64,000 nucleotides of DNA from Candidatus Sabulitectum silens (GTDB lineage Bacteria; Fermentibacterota; Fermentibacteria; Fermentibacterales; JCC-6). The stretch's first letter is position 1, and each line of letters starts with the position of its first letter. The notes beneath the pieces are model-generated. The model did no database searches. It was not told the DNA's origin and worked only from the letters and a program-made list of their open reading frames with translations. A program made the position numbers and the translations under genes. Location: NCBI GenBank assembly GCA_001875255.1, contig MJAN01000005.1, positions 62,001-126,000 of the forward strand. Direction: 5' to 3'. Below are positions 19,122 to 30,277 of the stretch, piece by piece.

Positions 19122-20618
19122 TCACAGCTCCGGGATCTCACCGGAAATGCACCGGGCCGCGTTGTATCCCGAAAGCACTGCCATTGGCATCCCTCCCCCG
19201 GGATTTACGCTGCCCCCCACGAACCAAAGCCCCCTCACCCTTCTGCTGCGCTTGGGCATCTTGAAGGCGTAGTTGGTCCTGATATCCGGGGAAACTCCGT
19301 AAATGGCGCCGTGGTTCGACCTGTAGCTGCTCTCAATTTCCACTGGAGTCCACATGTCCCGTACAACGATGTGTTTCCCGAGATCGGTAAGGCCCAGCCT
19401 TTCCATTTTCCGTATGCACAGGAGGGCTAGGTCCTCATAGTCCTGCCGGGAGACATCCCTTTCCGGATCCAGGGGCGGAATATGGGGCAGCACCTTTATG
19501 TTGTCGCAGCCGTCGGGGGCCTTGGCCGGATCGGTGCGTGTAACCGCCACAACGTAAAGGGTCGGGTCGTCGGGCAGAAGCCTTTCACGGGTGATCCTTC
19601 TGAAGTGGGCTGCCTGATCCTTCGAATAGAAGAAGTTATGGTGGGCCAGGGAGGGATAGACACGGTCGGTTCCAAGGTGAAGGACTATTCCCGAACAGGC
19701 GGGATGGTACTTCTTTTCCATGATGTCAAGCCAGGGACCGTCCATCCCCAGAAGCTCCCGATAAGCCGGTATCACCTCCATGTTGGACACCACCACATCC
19801 GCCGGAATGCTCAGGCCATCGGCGGTCCTTACCCCTGTGGTGCTTCCCCCGCGTGTTTCGATGGATACCACCTCGCAGTTCCGCCTGATCTCTACTCCCT
19901 GCCCCAGAAGAAGCTTTTCGAAGGCGTCGGCAATGTTGTGCATGCCCCCCTTCACATACCACAGGCCCTCCTCCCACTGGACCGCTGGAAGGAGGTTCAT
20001 GAATCCCGGGGCGTCAAGGGCAGAGCCCCCCACATACTTGATGAAATAATCCATGGCGTCCCTGAGATTTGTGTTACCGAAAAAGGAAGTGTTCGTCCTG
20101 TGCATCGTTCTGAAGAGGTCAAGACCGAAGATCCTCAGGAAACCCGTTGCCCTCAGCATCCCCCACATGGTGTCGGGGCCCTTCTCGAAGTAGCCCCTGT
20201 CGGTGATGGAATACTGTCTTCCGGCGTAGGCCAGGTATTCCTTCAGCTTCCTTTCCGCTCCGGGAAACAGTTCCTCCAGCTCCCTGCCGGTCTTGTCAGC
20301 ATCCCTCTGGAAATCAAAGACCATGCCGTCTTCGAAAAAGTTCCTCCAGTGAACCTCCAGGGCTTCTATGGGGCATAGGGCCTCGAAGTCTTTCCCCGCT
20401 TCTCTGAATACCCGTTTGAAAATCCCTGGAAGGGTGAGGATGGAAGGGCCGAGATCAAAGGTAAAACCCTGCTTTTCCAGCAGATTCAGTTTGCCGCCGA
20501 GGTGCCCGTTCCTCTCCAGAAGGATCACGGAGTAACCCCTTGAGGCCAGGGAAGTAGCGGCGGCCAGCCCGCCAAGCCCTCCCCCGACTACAACCACCCG
20601 TTCTCTCTGGTCGGTCAT
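19122..20618 (-). CDS. CrtI/CrtN-CrtP-family carotenoid desaturase or oxygenase
   Basis: FAD-dependent amine-oxidase-fold enzyme with an intact frame of 498 residues. The dinucleotide motif VVVVGGGLGGLAAATSLASR lies at the N-terminus, followed by ERNGHLGGKLNLLEKQGFTF and LGPSILTLPGIF. The C-terminal signature is GLWFVGGSVNPGGGMPMAVL. These are typical of phytoene/diapophytoene desaturases and of the related CrtP/CrtNb oxygenases that make terminal aldehydes. It is divergent from an aldehyde dehydrogenase and a second CrtN-like gene, which favours a C30 pathway such as that of Methylomonas or Staphylococcus. Which step it performs cannot be told from sequence by eye. Confidence 0.85.
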   Translation of the reverse strand: MTDQRERVVVVGGGLGGLAAATSLASRGYSVILLERNGHLGGKLNLLEKQGFTFDLGPSILTLPGIFKRVFREAGKDFEALCPIEALEVHWRNFFEDGMVFDFQRDADKTGRELEELFPGAERKLKEYLAYAGRQYSITDRGYFEKGPDTMWGMLRATGFLRIFGLDLFRTMHRTNTSFFGNTNLRDAMDYFIKYVGGSALDAPGFMNLLPAVQWEEGLWYVKGGMHNIADAFEKLLLGQGVEIRRNCEVVSIETRGGSTTGVRTADGLSIPADVVVSNMEVIPAYRELLGMDGPWLDIMEKKYHPACSGIVLHLGTDRVYPSLAHHNFFYSKDQAAHFRRITRERLLPDDPTLYVVAVTRTDPAKAPDGCDNIKVLPHIPPLDPERDVSRQDYEDLALLCIRKMERLGLTDLGKHIVVRDMWTPVEIESSYRSNHGAIYGVSPDIRTNYAFKMPKRSRRVRGLWFVGGSVNPGGGMPMAVLSGYNAARCISGEIPEL

Positions 20619-20705
20619 GGCTCCCCTTCCCGCTGGAGGCTTTTGCTATTAGTGTAACTTTATATAAGATCGAGGCCCTGGCCGGGCAACACCCGGGGAG
20701 AAACT

Positions 20706-22093
20706 ATGGAATCACTGGCAGCCCTGTTGGAAAACAGCGAAGCTTCTTCAGAAGCGGAGCCACCGGATCACTCTCCGCCAGAAGAAATGCCCTGAAGAAT
20801 CTGAAAAAAGCCATGGAGGACCGAGGTGACCATCTTGCGGAGGCCATAGGGAATGACCTGGGCAGATGCTGGCTGGAATCCTGGAGTTCCGAACCCGGCG
20901 TTGTTCTAGCCGACACCAGGCACGCCCTGAAACACCTTTTCTTCTGGAGCCTGACGAGATACTTCAAGCCCTCCCCGGTAATGGTCCCGGGTTTCGTCCG
21001 TTCCCACCGGGAGCCCTTTGGAACAGTGGTGATAATTGGCCCCTGGAACTATCCGGCTGGCCTGCTCCTGGCCCCCATGGTAAGCGCCCTGGCAGGGGGT
21101 AACACCGTTATTCTCAAACCATCGGAAAGGGCTCCGAAAACCGCGGGTATGCTTAAGACCATAATCGAGGAATACTTCGATGAAGAACTCGTGGCTGTGG
21201 TACAGGGCGGCGGAGACACTGCCCGCTGGCTTGTGAGGAACGCCGCGGACATGGTCTGCTTCACCGGCTCCGGCGATACCGGCAGGAAGGTGATGGCCGA
21301 CGCAGCCACTCGGCCTGTTCCCCTTGTCCTGGAGCTGGGAGGAGCAAACCCCTGTTATGTGGACTCCACTGCCGATCTGAGACAGACCGCCCGCAGAATA
21401 GCCTGGGGTAAGTTCTTCGCCGCGGGGCAGACCTGTCTCGCCCCGAACCATGTGTATGCCGTTCCCGCTGTTCACGAAAAACTGCTCGAAGAGCTGAAAA
21501 GGCGGTGGACGATTTCTATGGCGAAAAACCGAAGGATTCTTTGGACTACGGCCGAATAATCGACCAGACCGCCTGGAACAGGCTGGCCCCATGCTGCACC
21601 AGGGCGAAGCGGTAACAGGAGGCTACGGGACAGGAAGATCTTTCATCGCCCCAACGGTCCTCACCGGTGTCAGCCCCGATTCCCCCTTCTGTCCGGTGAG
21701 ATATTCGGCCCTGTTCTGCCGGTGGTGCGGTGCACCTCCGTCGAAGAGGCCATGAAGAACTGTCCCGGCGGAGACTCATCCCCCCTGGCGGCATATGGTT
21801 TTTCCGGAAGGCCCCGGGAGATGGAAGGGCTTCTGAAAAGGAATGTCCGGGCTGGTTCACTGACAGTGAACGGCACGCTGCACAGGATCGTATCCTCATC
21901 CATGGGTTTCGGAGGGGTTGGCGGAAGCGGTTTCGGCAGATACAGGGGCAGGGAGGGCTACAGGAATTTTACATGGGAAAGGGTTGTATTGAGAAAGAAT
22001 CCCGTGATCGAGATGCCCATGATCTATCCTCCGTATAATATCAGCAAAAGCTTGTTCGAATGCTGGCGCGGTTCTTCTAGAAAGGGAAGCTGA
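20706..22093 (+). CDS. Aldehyde dehydrogenase, probably carotenoid (AldH/CrtNc-like) (several frame breaks)
   Basis: NAD(P)-dependent ALDH-superfamily enzyme. Visible motifs are PFGTVVIIGPWNYPAGLLL, GNTVILKPSERAPKTA, the glutamate motif VLELGGANPCYVD and the catalytic-cysteine loop FFAAGQTCLAPNHV. The C-terminus NGTLHRIVSSSMGFGGVGGS is followed by a hydrophobic/aromatic tail, as in membrane-associated class 3 ALDHs and CrtNc. At least four single-base frame breaks occur (near 20745, 21510, 21585 and 21690). The start ATG has GGGGAG upstream. It lies 7 bases before the second crt gene, so it likely oxidises the carotenoid terminal aldehyde to the acid. Confidence 0.82.
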
Positions 22094-22100
22094 GGTTCTT

Positions 22101-23588
22101 ATGGCGAAAAAGATAGCGGTGATCGGAGCCGGACCCGGCGGTCTTACCGCGGCGATGCTCCTGGCAGGGAAGGGATATTCCGTAACGGTCTTCGAGAAGG
22201 CCGACCGTGTCGGGGGAAGAAGCGCGGCAATAACGGGCAATGGTTTCACCTTCGATACCGGGCCCACCTTCCTGATGATGACCTTCATTCTCAGGGAGAT
22301 ATTCGAAGCCGCCGGCAGGGACCTCGACGACTATTGCAAAGTAGTCCCCCTGGACCCCATGTACCGTCTGAACTTTTCCGGATTCAACTTCGACCCGTCA
22401 AGGGACAATGCGGTAACCAGACAGAGGATAGCCGAGGTTTTCCCGGGACAGGAAGAGGGCTTCGACAAGTTCTTCCACCGGGAGGCCATCAGGTACCGCT
22501 ACATGTATCCCTGCCTCCAGAGCCCCTACGGCAGCCCGGTTTCAATGGTCTCCCCGAGGCTTCTCAGGGCCCTGCCCCACCTTTCCGCTGGAAGGTCCCT
22601 TTTCAGCGTGCTCGGAGACTACTTCACCGACGAAAACCTTCAAATATCCTTCACCTTCCAGGCCAAGTATCTGGGTATGTCCCCCTGGAACTGTCCCGGT
22701 CTCTACGCCATGATCCCCTACATAGAACACCGGTTCGGAATAGACCATGTCGAAGGAGGTCTCTCGGTTATTTCCGACGCCATGGCCCGGGTGGTAACCG
22801 AGGAGGGAGGAAGCATCCGCCTTTCCACCCCTGTTAAAACGGTGATCACCGACCGAAGCGCAACCGCCAGGGGGGTCATACTTGAGGACGGTTCAAGGGA
22901 AAGCTTTGACGCAGTGGTACTGAATGCCGACTTCGGCCACGCCGCGGAGAAGCTTTTTCAGCCCGGGGTAATACGGAAGTGGTCACCGAAAAGGCTGAAC
23001 AAGGCCAACTATTCATGCTCCACATTCATGCTCTATCTGGGGCTGAATGGAACCTGGAACGAGCCCCACCACCAGATAATACTTGCCGAGGACTACAAGC
23101 GGAACATTACAGAGATAATGGGAGAGAAGGTCCTTTCAGAGGACATTTCCGTTTATGTGAGGAACGCCGGTGTAACCGACGGAACACTTGCACCGGAGGG
23201 GAAGACCGCCCTCTATGTGCTTGTTCCGGTACCCAACACCAGGGCACCCATTGACTGGACTCCGGAGCTTGTGGCCCGGTTCCGGTCCAGGGTACTTGGC
23301 AGAATAGAGGAACGCACATCCTTCAGGGACCTGGAGAACAGCATAGAGTTCGAAAAGGTGATAACCCCGGCGGACTGGCGGGATGAACGGACTATCTACC
23401 AGGGGGCTACCTTCAATCTGGGGCATAACATAAAGCAGATGCTCTACTTCAGGCCCCACAACAGGTTCGAGGAGGTGCGCCGGTGCTATCTGGTCGGGGG
23501 AGGGACCCACCCCGGCTCAGGTCTGCCCACTATTTACGAATCAGGCAGGATATCCTCGAACCTGATAATGAAGGACCTTCCTCTATAA
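22101..23588 (+). CDS. CrtI/CrtN-family carotenoid desaturase or oxygenase, second copy
   Basis: Intact 495-residue paralogue of the divergent gene. The Rossmann motif is KIAVIGAGPGGLTAAMLLAG, with the second FAD motif EKADRVGGRSAAITGNGFTF and then DTGPTFLMMTFIL. The C-terminal flavin motif is CYLVGGGTHPGSGLPTIYES. This tail (GGGTHPGSGLPTI) is very close to classical CrtI/CrtN desaturases. I would therefore guess that this one is the desaturase and the divergent one the oxygenase, a weak inference. Squalene/phytoene synthase (CrtM/CrtB) is not in the window. Confidence 0.85.
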   Translation: MAKKIAVIGAGPGGLTAAMLLAGKGYSVTVFEKADRVGGRSAAITGNGFTFDTGPTFLMMTFILREIFEAAGRDLDDYCKVVPLDPMYRLNFSGFNFDPSRDNAVTRQRIAEVFPGQEEGFDKFFHREAIRYRYMYPCLQSPYGSPVSMVSPRLLRALPHLSAGRSLFSVLGDYFTDENLQISFTFQAKYLGMSPWNCPGLYAMIPYIEHRFGIDHVEGGLSVISDAMARVVTEEGGSIRLSTPVKTVITDRSATARGVILEDGSRESFDAVVLNADFGHAAEKLFQPGVIRKWSPKRLNKANYSCSTFMLYLGLNGTWNEPHHQIILAEDYKRNITEIMGEKVLSEDISVYVRNAGVTDGTLAPEGKTALYVLVPVPNTRAPIDWTPELVARFRSRVLGRIEERTSFRDLENSIEFEKVITPADWRDERTIYQGATFNLGHNIKQMLYFRPHNRFEEVRRCYLVGGGTHPGSGLPTIYESGRISSNLIMKDLPL

Positions 23589-23599
23589 CCTCCGCATGA

Positions 23600-25008
23600 C
23601 TAGATCACAAGGAAGATGGTCCTGCCCCCGCGCCAGACCAGCAGCAGGGCTTCACCCACGGTCCTGTCGAGCTGTTCACTGATCTCCCGAAGGATTCCAC
23701 CACAGCCCTGTTTACCTCCATGATCACATCGCCGGGCTGCAGACCGGCCAGGGCGGCCCTGCTTCCCGGAGCCACACCTGTGACGACAACCCCCGGTTAC
23801 CCCCCGGGCTCCCAGCCGGGAGGCAAGGTCATCGGTGAGTTCCGCAAGCTGCCAGCCGAAATCGCCTTGAAGGTCCTGTGAAAGGGTCTGGGGATCTTCT
23901 TCCCTGGAACCCAGCACAACGGAAAGGGTTCTTCTGTCCCCATCCTTATGAGGGTGAGCCTCACCCTGGTCCCGGGGCTTGTGTCCGCTATTCTGTTCCT
24001 GAAGTCCGGAAGGGACTGGAACTGTGTCCCGTCTATCTCCACCACAACGTCCCCCCGCTGAAGACCGGCTTCCTCGGCGGGGGAATCCGGAAGGATGTCA
24101 GCAAGCAGAACTCCCCGGCGGTCTTCCAGGTCGAACTGCTGCGCAAGTTCCGGGCTTACCTCCTGAAGGCTTACTCCCAGCCAGCCACGGCGGACCTCTC
24201 CATACTCCAGAAGATCGTCTACCACCGACCTGACCGTTCCCGCTGGAATGGCGAAGCCTATACCCTGGTAGCCCCCGCTTCGGGAGGCTATGGCGGTGTT
24301 TACCCCTATCAGCTCCCCATAGAGGTTCACCAGTGCTCCTCCGCTGTTCCCGGGGTTAATGGCGGCGTCGGTCTGGATGTAGCTCTCATAATCGGCAAGC
24401 CCCACGCCCTCCCGGCCCAGATAACTCACTATTCCCTGGGTTACGGTCTGGCTGAGTGCGAAGGGAGAGCCAACGGCTATAACCCATTCGCCAACTCTGA
24501 GTTCGTCGCTGTTCCCCATGGTGATGGCGGGAAGTTCTCCCTCGTACTCTATCTGTATCAGGGCCAGATCGCTCCTGGGATCGGTCCCGACTAGTTTAGC
24601 CGGGACCTCGTCTCCGCTGGAAAGGATCACCTGAAGCTCGTCGGCCTCACCGGCCACATGGTTGTTCGTTACTATCAGGCCGTCGGACCTTATTATCACA
24701 CCACTCCCGAGCCCCTCTCTGGTGTATTCCCTGGTTCCGCCTCCCCCGGGGGGAAAACCGAAGCCGAAACCCCAGGGGTCGAAGGGCATTGCCGGGGCTG
24801 TAACGGTGGTCTTCGATGTGATTGTAACCACACTGGGGCCCACCCGCTCCGCTATGTCAGCGAAGAGGTCGCTCATGCTTCTGGGATCCAGCACCGCGAA
24901 GGCGGCGGGTTCTTCGTCTTTGTAGGGTTCTGCGCTGTCTCCGGGTAACACCGCCGGGATGGCGAATACCGTGGCGGACAAAAGGAACCCGGCAAGAATT
25001 CTGCCCAT
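23600..25008 (-). CDS. HtrA/DegP-type periplasmic serine protease (several 3' frame breaks)
   Basis: Signal peptide GRILAGFLLSATVFAIPAV, then a trypsin-like domain with the full triad: His117 in TNNHVAGEADE, Asp147 in RSDLALIQI and Ser222 in NPGNSGGAL. The first PDZ domain follows (RRGWLGVSLQEVSPELAQQF ... LQRGDVVVEIDG). The second PDZ domain is broken into at least three frames (near 23915, 23790 and 23690) but ends normally in GEALLLVWRGGRTIFLVI. Corrected length is about 470, standard for DegP/DegQ. The start ATG has AGGAGG. It protects the envelope from misfolded proteins, fitting a cell that exports many large proteins. Confidence 0.92.
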
Positions 25009-25037
25009 GCAGGCCTCCTTTCCTGTTAAACTCTCTG

Positions 25038-25068
25038 AAAAATAGTCCGGAACCCCGGTGCGGGTTCC
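25038..25068 (-). terminator. Possible terminator after the histidine kinase gene
   Basis: A 7-bp stem GGAACCC/GGGTTCC (25049-25055 with 25062-25068) is followed on the minus strand, after six bases, by TTTTT. It lies between the kinase stop (25074) and htrA (25008). The spacer before the T-run makes it weak. Confidence 0.4.
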
Positions 25069-25073
25069 AGGGA

Positions 25074-27863
25074 TCAGGGAGAGGAAAGGATGGAGCAGAT
25101 CTTCTGTCTGAGCTCCTCCGGGGTGAAGGGCTTGCGAAGGAATCCCCCGGGCTTTGTTCCTGGAAACACGGTTTCCAGTTTTTCTCCGGTGTACCCGCTT
25201 ACAATCAGCACCGGATGGTAATTCCGCTCTGAACAAGACCGTTGAAAACCTCGATCCCGCTCATGCCCGGCATGGTAAGGTCCAGGATCATCAGATCCCC
25301 GGGGGATTGCCCATCCTGAAGATAATCAAGCACCTCCGCCCCGCCGCTGAACCCCACGGGTACGCAGCCTGATGCCCTCAGAATGGCGGAAACCGTTTCC
25401 CTTACTATCTCCTCGTCATCCACCACCAGAACGGTCCTTCCCAGAAGGGTTGGTCCATCAGCCCTGGAGGATTTCTCCTCGGAAGGGGCACATTCACTGG
25501 GGGCAAGAGCCAGGTACACGGTGAACTCAGACCCTTCCCCCGGGGCGGTTCTCAGTGTTATGGCGCCGCTGTGGCTCCTGATGATGCCGATCACCGCGGA
25601 CAGACCGAGACCCCTTCCGGTCTGTCTCGTTGAGAAGAACGGGTCGAAGATCCTTGAAAGGACCCCGGGTTCCATCCCGGAACCCTCATCCCGTACCGTC
25701 AGGCAGAAATAGTCCCCTCCTGGAGGGGTGTTCTCAAGGAGATTGTCCGCGAAGTCGGTACGCTCCATATGCCTTGCGCAGGTTTCCACGAACACCTTCC
25801 CCCGGTGGGTGATGGCCTCGGCGCCGTTGGTGGCCAGATTGATGACGACCTGACGGAGCTGGACGGCGTCGCCCATGACGTTATGCTCTTCCGGGGAGAG
25901 ATGGAGAACGAGCTCGGTATTCCCCGGAAAGGCGGTTTCCAGTAGAAGGGAGGCATTCCATATCAGCTCGTTCATGTGGACCAGTTCATAACCCACCGGT
26001 TTTACACCGGCATAGTCAAGCATCTGAAGGCACAGTTTCCTGGATCGTTCAGCGGCGGTTCTTATGAGCTCCGCGGACTGAAACTCCCCGGAATCCTGTT
26101 CCAGGGATTCACACAGGATCGAGGCGTTTCCCAGTATGCCCTGAAGAAGGTTGTTGAAATCATGTGCAATCCCTCCGGCAAGGGTGCCCAGGCCTCCAGC
26201 TTGTGGGCCCTTCGCATCTGTTCTTCGATTATGCTCTTCTGGCTCTCCGCCCGTCTCTGGTCCGTGAGGTCAACCAGTATCAGGAAGGTTCATCCCGGGA
26301 CAGCCTTACAGGGGAAAGACGCACCTCCCGCCGGCCTCCATCGGAGGCAAGCATAATAACCCCGAACGAGCTCCCGGAGACCTTTCCGGGAAGAAGGGAC
26401 CTGAACCTGTTCCGGAGTCCGCCGGGAACTAGGGTTTCCACAGCGTTCCTTCCCTTTACCTCCCCGGGGGAGTAGCCGAAGATGCCCTGGCACGTCCTGT
26501 TCCAGAAGGTTATCCTTTCCCCGCTGTCCACCGCCATGACTCCAATACCCGCCATGGAATGAACCAGGCTTCTGAACCTCTCCTCACTGGCGGCCAGTGC
26601 CCTGTTCCTCTCCTCCAGTATCTTCGCCTGATGTTTTGCCTCCTGCAGCTCTCTTTCTCTGGAGGCGGAATCGGATATCAGCTGTATGACCTTCTGGAGG
26701 GCTCCTGATTTAGCCCTGTCCATCTCTTCCCTGGCGGCGAGGCTTCTCAGAAGAATATCGTAGGCTTTCCTGTGGTCGCCCTTCATTGCATAGAGTTCAG
26801 AGCGAACACGAAACAGGAGCTCATCTTCCATACCGGGACGGTTCTCGCTCTGTATCTCTGTGCCCCTGTTGAACAGCTCCTCGGCTTTAACGTAATCGCC
26901 GATGGACATGTAGGTTTCCGCCTTCATGCCGCAGAACTCCACATGGCCGTCCCAGTCATCGCTTGAAAACACAAGTTCCTCTGCCCTGTCGAAGAGCTCC
27001 ATGGCCCCCGGTGTGTCACCGGACCTGTGCTTCGCAACCGCGGCATTGGTAAGCACCAGCCCGGCCTTGCCCCCCTCTCCGTTCTCCAGCTGAAGCCCGG
27101 CGGCCTCCTTAAGTATTAGAAGGGCTCCCCCGGGCTTGTTGTAGTATTTCAGAAGCAGCATACCGAGATTGGCCAGGCTGTCGGCGTAGCATAGCGGTTC
27201 CCCACCCTCTGCTGGATATCCATGGATTCCCTGAAGCTTTCCTCGGCCTGGTCAAAGAGACCCATCTGCTGACAGAGCAGCCCCATGTTGCACAGAAGGT
27301 AGCCCCGATTGGAACTGGCGTCCCCCTCTTCATTGTATCCCCAGGGCTTCCATGTAGCAGCTCCATGCACTTGAATAATTTCTCAGCCGGGTGTGAATCA
27401 CACCCTGCCAGTTCAGGCAGCTCACAAGGGTGGAATCCCTTCTGAGCCTGAGACCCTTTTCCGCCCGTTGCAGGAACTCAAGTGACTCACCGTAATCGCC
27501 CCTGGACCACATGATAACGCCGTGGGCCATGAGACAGCGAGCCGCAAGGTGCTTATCGCCATTCTCTTCAGCGGCTTCACCGGCCATGGCATAGCATCGC
27601 AGGGCATCATCGAACTTCCCGGATCTCCAGAGCATGGTTCCTGTATAGAAATCGCAGTAACCGCATATCTCATACGGCACCGGCTCTTCCAGCAGGTTCC
27701 TGTATGATTCGATCAGTTCCCCGGCCAGCTGGTGCTCACCGCTGTAGATAGCAAGTCGGATGGCCTCCTCGTGGTCGGCGGCAACCAAATGCAGGGGTCC
27801 GGGGTTCCTGGACTTGATTGACTGGACCAGCCCGTTGAGACGATCGGAGGGATCATTAGCCAT
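25074..27863 (-). CDS. Soluble TPR-PAS hybrid histidine kinase with receiver domain (several frame breaks)
   Basis: Start ATG at 27863 with GGAAGG. Domains in order: a long TPR-type helical array (LLEEPVPYEICGYCDFYTG, FDDALRCYAMAGEAAEENGD, YGESLEFLQRAEKGL, AMELFDRAEELVF and others), a coiled-coil linker, a PAS domain (VHSMAGIGVMAVDSGERITF, CQGIFGYSPGEVKGR), HisKA with the phospho-His box GGIAHDFNNLLQGIL, HATPase (INLATNGAEAI, DEGSGMEPGVLSRIFDPFF, GLGLSAVIGIIRSHSG), and a receiver (VLVVDDEEIVRETV, LMILDLTMPGMSG, ending FLRKPFTPEELR). No membrane segment is seen, so it is cytoplasmic. Frame breaks lie near 25205, 26030, 26280, 27150 and 27340. Corrected length is about 930. Confidence 0.85.
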
Positions 27864-27936
27864 GGCACCTTCCCTTCTGATGAGATTTATTATAGTCTTC
27901 GGGCACCCTTCACAAAAGAGATGATTGGAGAGCGGC

Positions 27937-29479
27937 ATGACACCCGGCGAATCCCTTGACCGCATCGGAACGGAACTGAATGGGCTGAGCATTGATTACA
28001 GAAGGCTGAACTGGGCCAAATACACCACCGGGATGGACTTCGGCGTGAACGAGGCCTACGGCCGAATACTCTCCTTTCTGGAAAACAAGGAGACCTGGGA
28101 CAAACTCATGGAGGCCGGGAATTCCCGCCTGGACCCCGTGGACGCCAGAAAAGCCGAGATACTCACAAGAAGCTTCAGACCATTCCATCTCTCCCCGGAG
28201 ATGAATGAACTCGCGGTGAGGATACAGCGGCTTACCTCGGCCCTTTCAGGGGTTCTGAACACCCACCGGTGCTCCGTGGGGGGCCGGGAAAGGAACGCCA
28301 CTGAGATAGAGAAACTTCTTTCCTCAGAGCCGGACAGGGCGCTCAGGAAGGAAGCCTTCCTCTCAAGGGTGCAGGTGTCCGACGCCCTGGCTGAGGCTGG
28401 GTTTCTTGACCTGCTTGAACTCCGGAGGGAGTATGCCAAGGGTATGGGCGAGAGGGATTTCGTGGCATACAGCCTGAAGGAGCAGGAGCTGGAACCGGAC
28501 ATGTTCAGCGCCTGGCCGGAAGCCCTGGGGGAGATACTTCCCCGAATGGAGAGGACAAGGGCCAATCTTGCGGAGGGGTGCGCCGGGATCAGCGACATAA
28601 TGCCCTGGGATGAATCATTCATAGCCTCGTCCTTAGCACCGGAACTGGACTCCCACGTGGACATGACGGACTTCCTTTCACCCATCGCCGAGCTTTTCGC
28701 AGGATTCGGCTTCGATGTTCCGGCGATGAACATCACCTACGACATCTTTCCCAGGAGGAACAAGTCCGAGTGGGGTTACAATTTCCCCATTCAGACCGGC
28801 ACCGACTCCCGAATACTTGCCAATGTCAGGAACAGATATTCTGACTTCAGGGTGCTGCTCCATGAAACCGGTCACGGTGTGCACAGTTTCACCTCGGACC
28901 CCGGCCAGGCCGTTCTCAACATGGGAATAAGCGGAATAGTAAGCGAGGGAATAGCGAATCTATTCGGCTCCTTCTTCACCCGAAGGGCTTTCTACTCGAA
29001 TTTCTTCACCGGGAACGAAGCGGAAGGGCACTTCAGCAACCTTTCGAAGTGGAAGCGGGCCACCCAGCTCACCGCCCTGGGCAGAATACTCTTCGACGGA
29101 TCCCTCTACACCTCCAGTCCCGGTTCGCTACAGGAGATAGAGAGGCTCAGATGGCAGACCGATGCTGACCTTTTCAACCGGGAACCCTATTCGAATCGTC
29201 CCGTATGGGCCAACACAATCCACCACACCACACACCCGATCTATCTTCACAACTACCTTCTCGGGGACCTTACCTGTGACATGCTTGAACGGTCTTTCTG
29301 AAGAGGGAGGCGTCGGTGACATCACCGAGAAGCCCGAGGCCTTCGGAGAGTTCCTCAGGGAAGAGGTTGTAGCCCCCTCGGGAATGTATCCCTTCCCGGA
29401 GCTGTTCAGAAGGATCAGCGGCGAGGACCTGTCCCTTTCCTTCCTGGTCCGGAGGATCAGGGAAGAGCTGGAAGGATAA
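27937..29479 (+). CDS. M2/M3-like zinc metallopeptidase (frame broken near the 3' end)
   Basis: Largely helical protein with the gluzincin motif HETGHGVHS at about residue 309 and a downstream glutamate in SGIVSEGIANLF about 24 residues on, the spacing of ACE (M2) and oligopeptidase F/thimet (M3) families. The TTHPIYLHNYLLGDLTCDML segment near the C-terminus is typical of this superfamily. No signal peptide is seen, so it is probably a cytoplasmic oligopeptidase or carboxypeptidase. The frame breaks near 29280 and continues EEGGVGDITEKPEAFGEFLR ... RRIREELEG. The start ATG has GGAGAG upstream. The next gene begins 1 base after the stop. Confidence 0.8.
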
Positions 29480-29480
29480 C

Positions 29481-30260
29481 ATGATCCTTCTTTTCACGGT
29501 TCACCTGATACTTGCCGGCTATGATGTCTTCGCCGACGATCTGCAGAGCCCCGACGGCCTTGCCATCTCCCCCGGTGGCATCGTCTATGTGGCCGAGGAA
29601 AGAGCGGGCAGGATTACCGGGTTTACCCCGGAGGGAACAAGGTTCACCGTAATGGACGGCCTATCATCCCCGGAGGGAATAGCCTGGGATCCGGTGTTCG
29701 GCATTCTTGCGGTGGAGGATGTTCCGGCGGGAAGGCTGGTCTCCTCCGCCATGGGAGTTCTGCAGGAAAACATACCCAACCCCGAGGGGGTGGCGGTTAC
29801 CGGATCCGGAGACATCTGCTACACATGGGCCCACCTGGGTGGCCCCTCGGGCATCTGCCGGTGGACCCCCCAGGGCCCGGATACCCTTCTGACACTGCCC
29901 CTGGGCTTCATGCTCTCAGGGATAACCGAGGGGCCGGACAGGCTCCTCTACGCCTGCATCGAAACCCCCGTGGTCAGCAGGTTCATCAGTGTGGTCCAGC
30001 TGAACCCCGCAACCGGGGACTGGCTCCCATACGCCGCCGGGATCAGTTCAGCAGAGGGACTCAGATTCTCCCTCGACGGCGAAACCCTTATTGTGGCCTC
30101 GGAGAGTGAGGGGCTAATCATTGCCGTTGACAGCCGGGGAGGAACATCGGTTTATGCCGATGCCGGTTCAACCATCGAAGGAGTTCTCTTTTTGTCCGAC
30201 GGTTCCATCCTGGTCACCGACGACGGCCGGGGAAAGATACTAAGGTTTTCCGGACCCTGA
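29481..30260 (+). CDS. SMP-30/NHL-like beta-propeller protein
   Basis: Intact frame of 259 residues, starting 1 base after the metallopeptidase stop, so translation is coupled. Six similar blades are visible, for example LQSPDGLAISPGGIVYVAEE, LSSPEGIAWDPVFGILAVED, IPNPEGVAVTGSGDICYTW, ISSAEGLRFSLDGETLIVAS and IEGVLFLSDGSILVTDDGRG. The N-terminus (MILLFTVHLILAG) may be a short signal peptide. It resembles gluconolactonase/SMP-30-type or NHL-type propellers; I cannot assign a catalytic site. Confidence 0.7.
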   Translation: MILLFTVHLILAGYDVFADDLQSPDGLAISPGGIVYVAEERAGRITGFTPEGTRFTVMDGLSSPEGIAWDPVFGILAVEDVPAGRLVSSAMGVLQENIPNPEGVAVTGSGDICYTWAHLGGPSGICRWTPQGPDTLLTLPLGFMLSGITEGPDRLLYACIETPVVSRFISVVQLNPATGDWLPYAAGISSAEGLRFSLDGETLIVASESEGLIIAVDSRGGTSVYADAGSTIEGVLFLSDGSILVTDDGRGKILRFSGP

Positions 30261-30277
30261 ATAGTAAGGAGCGGAAA

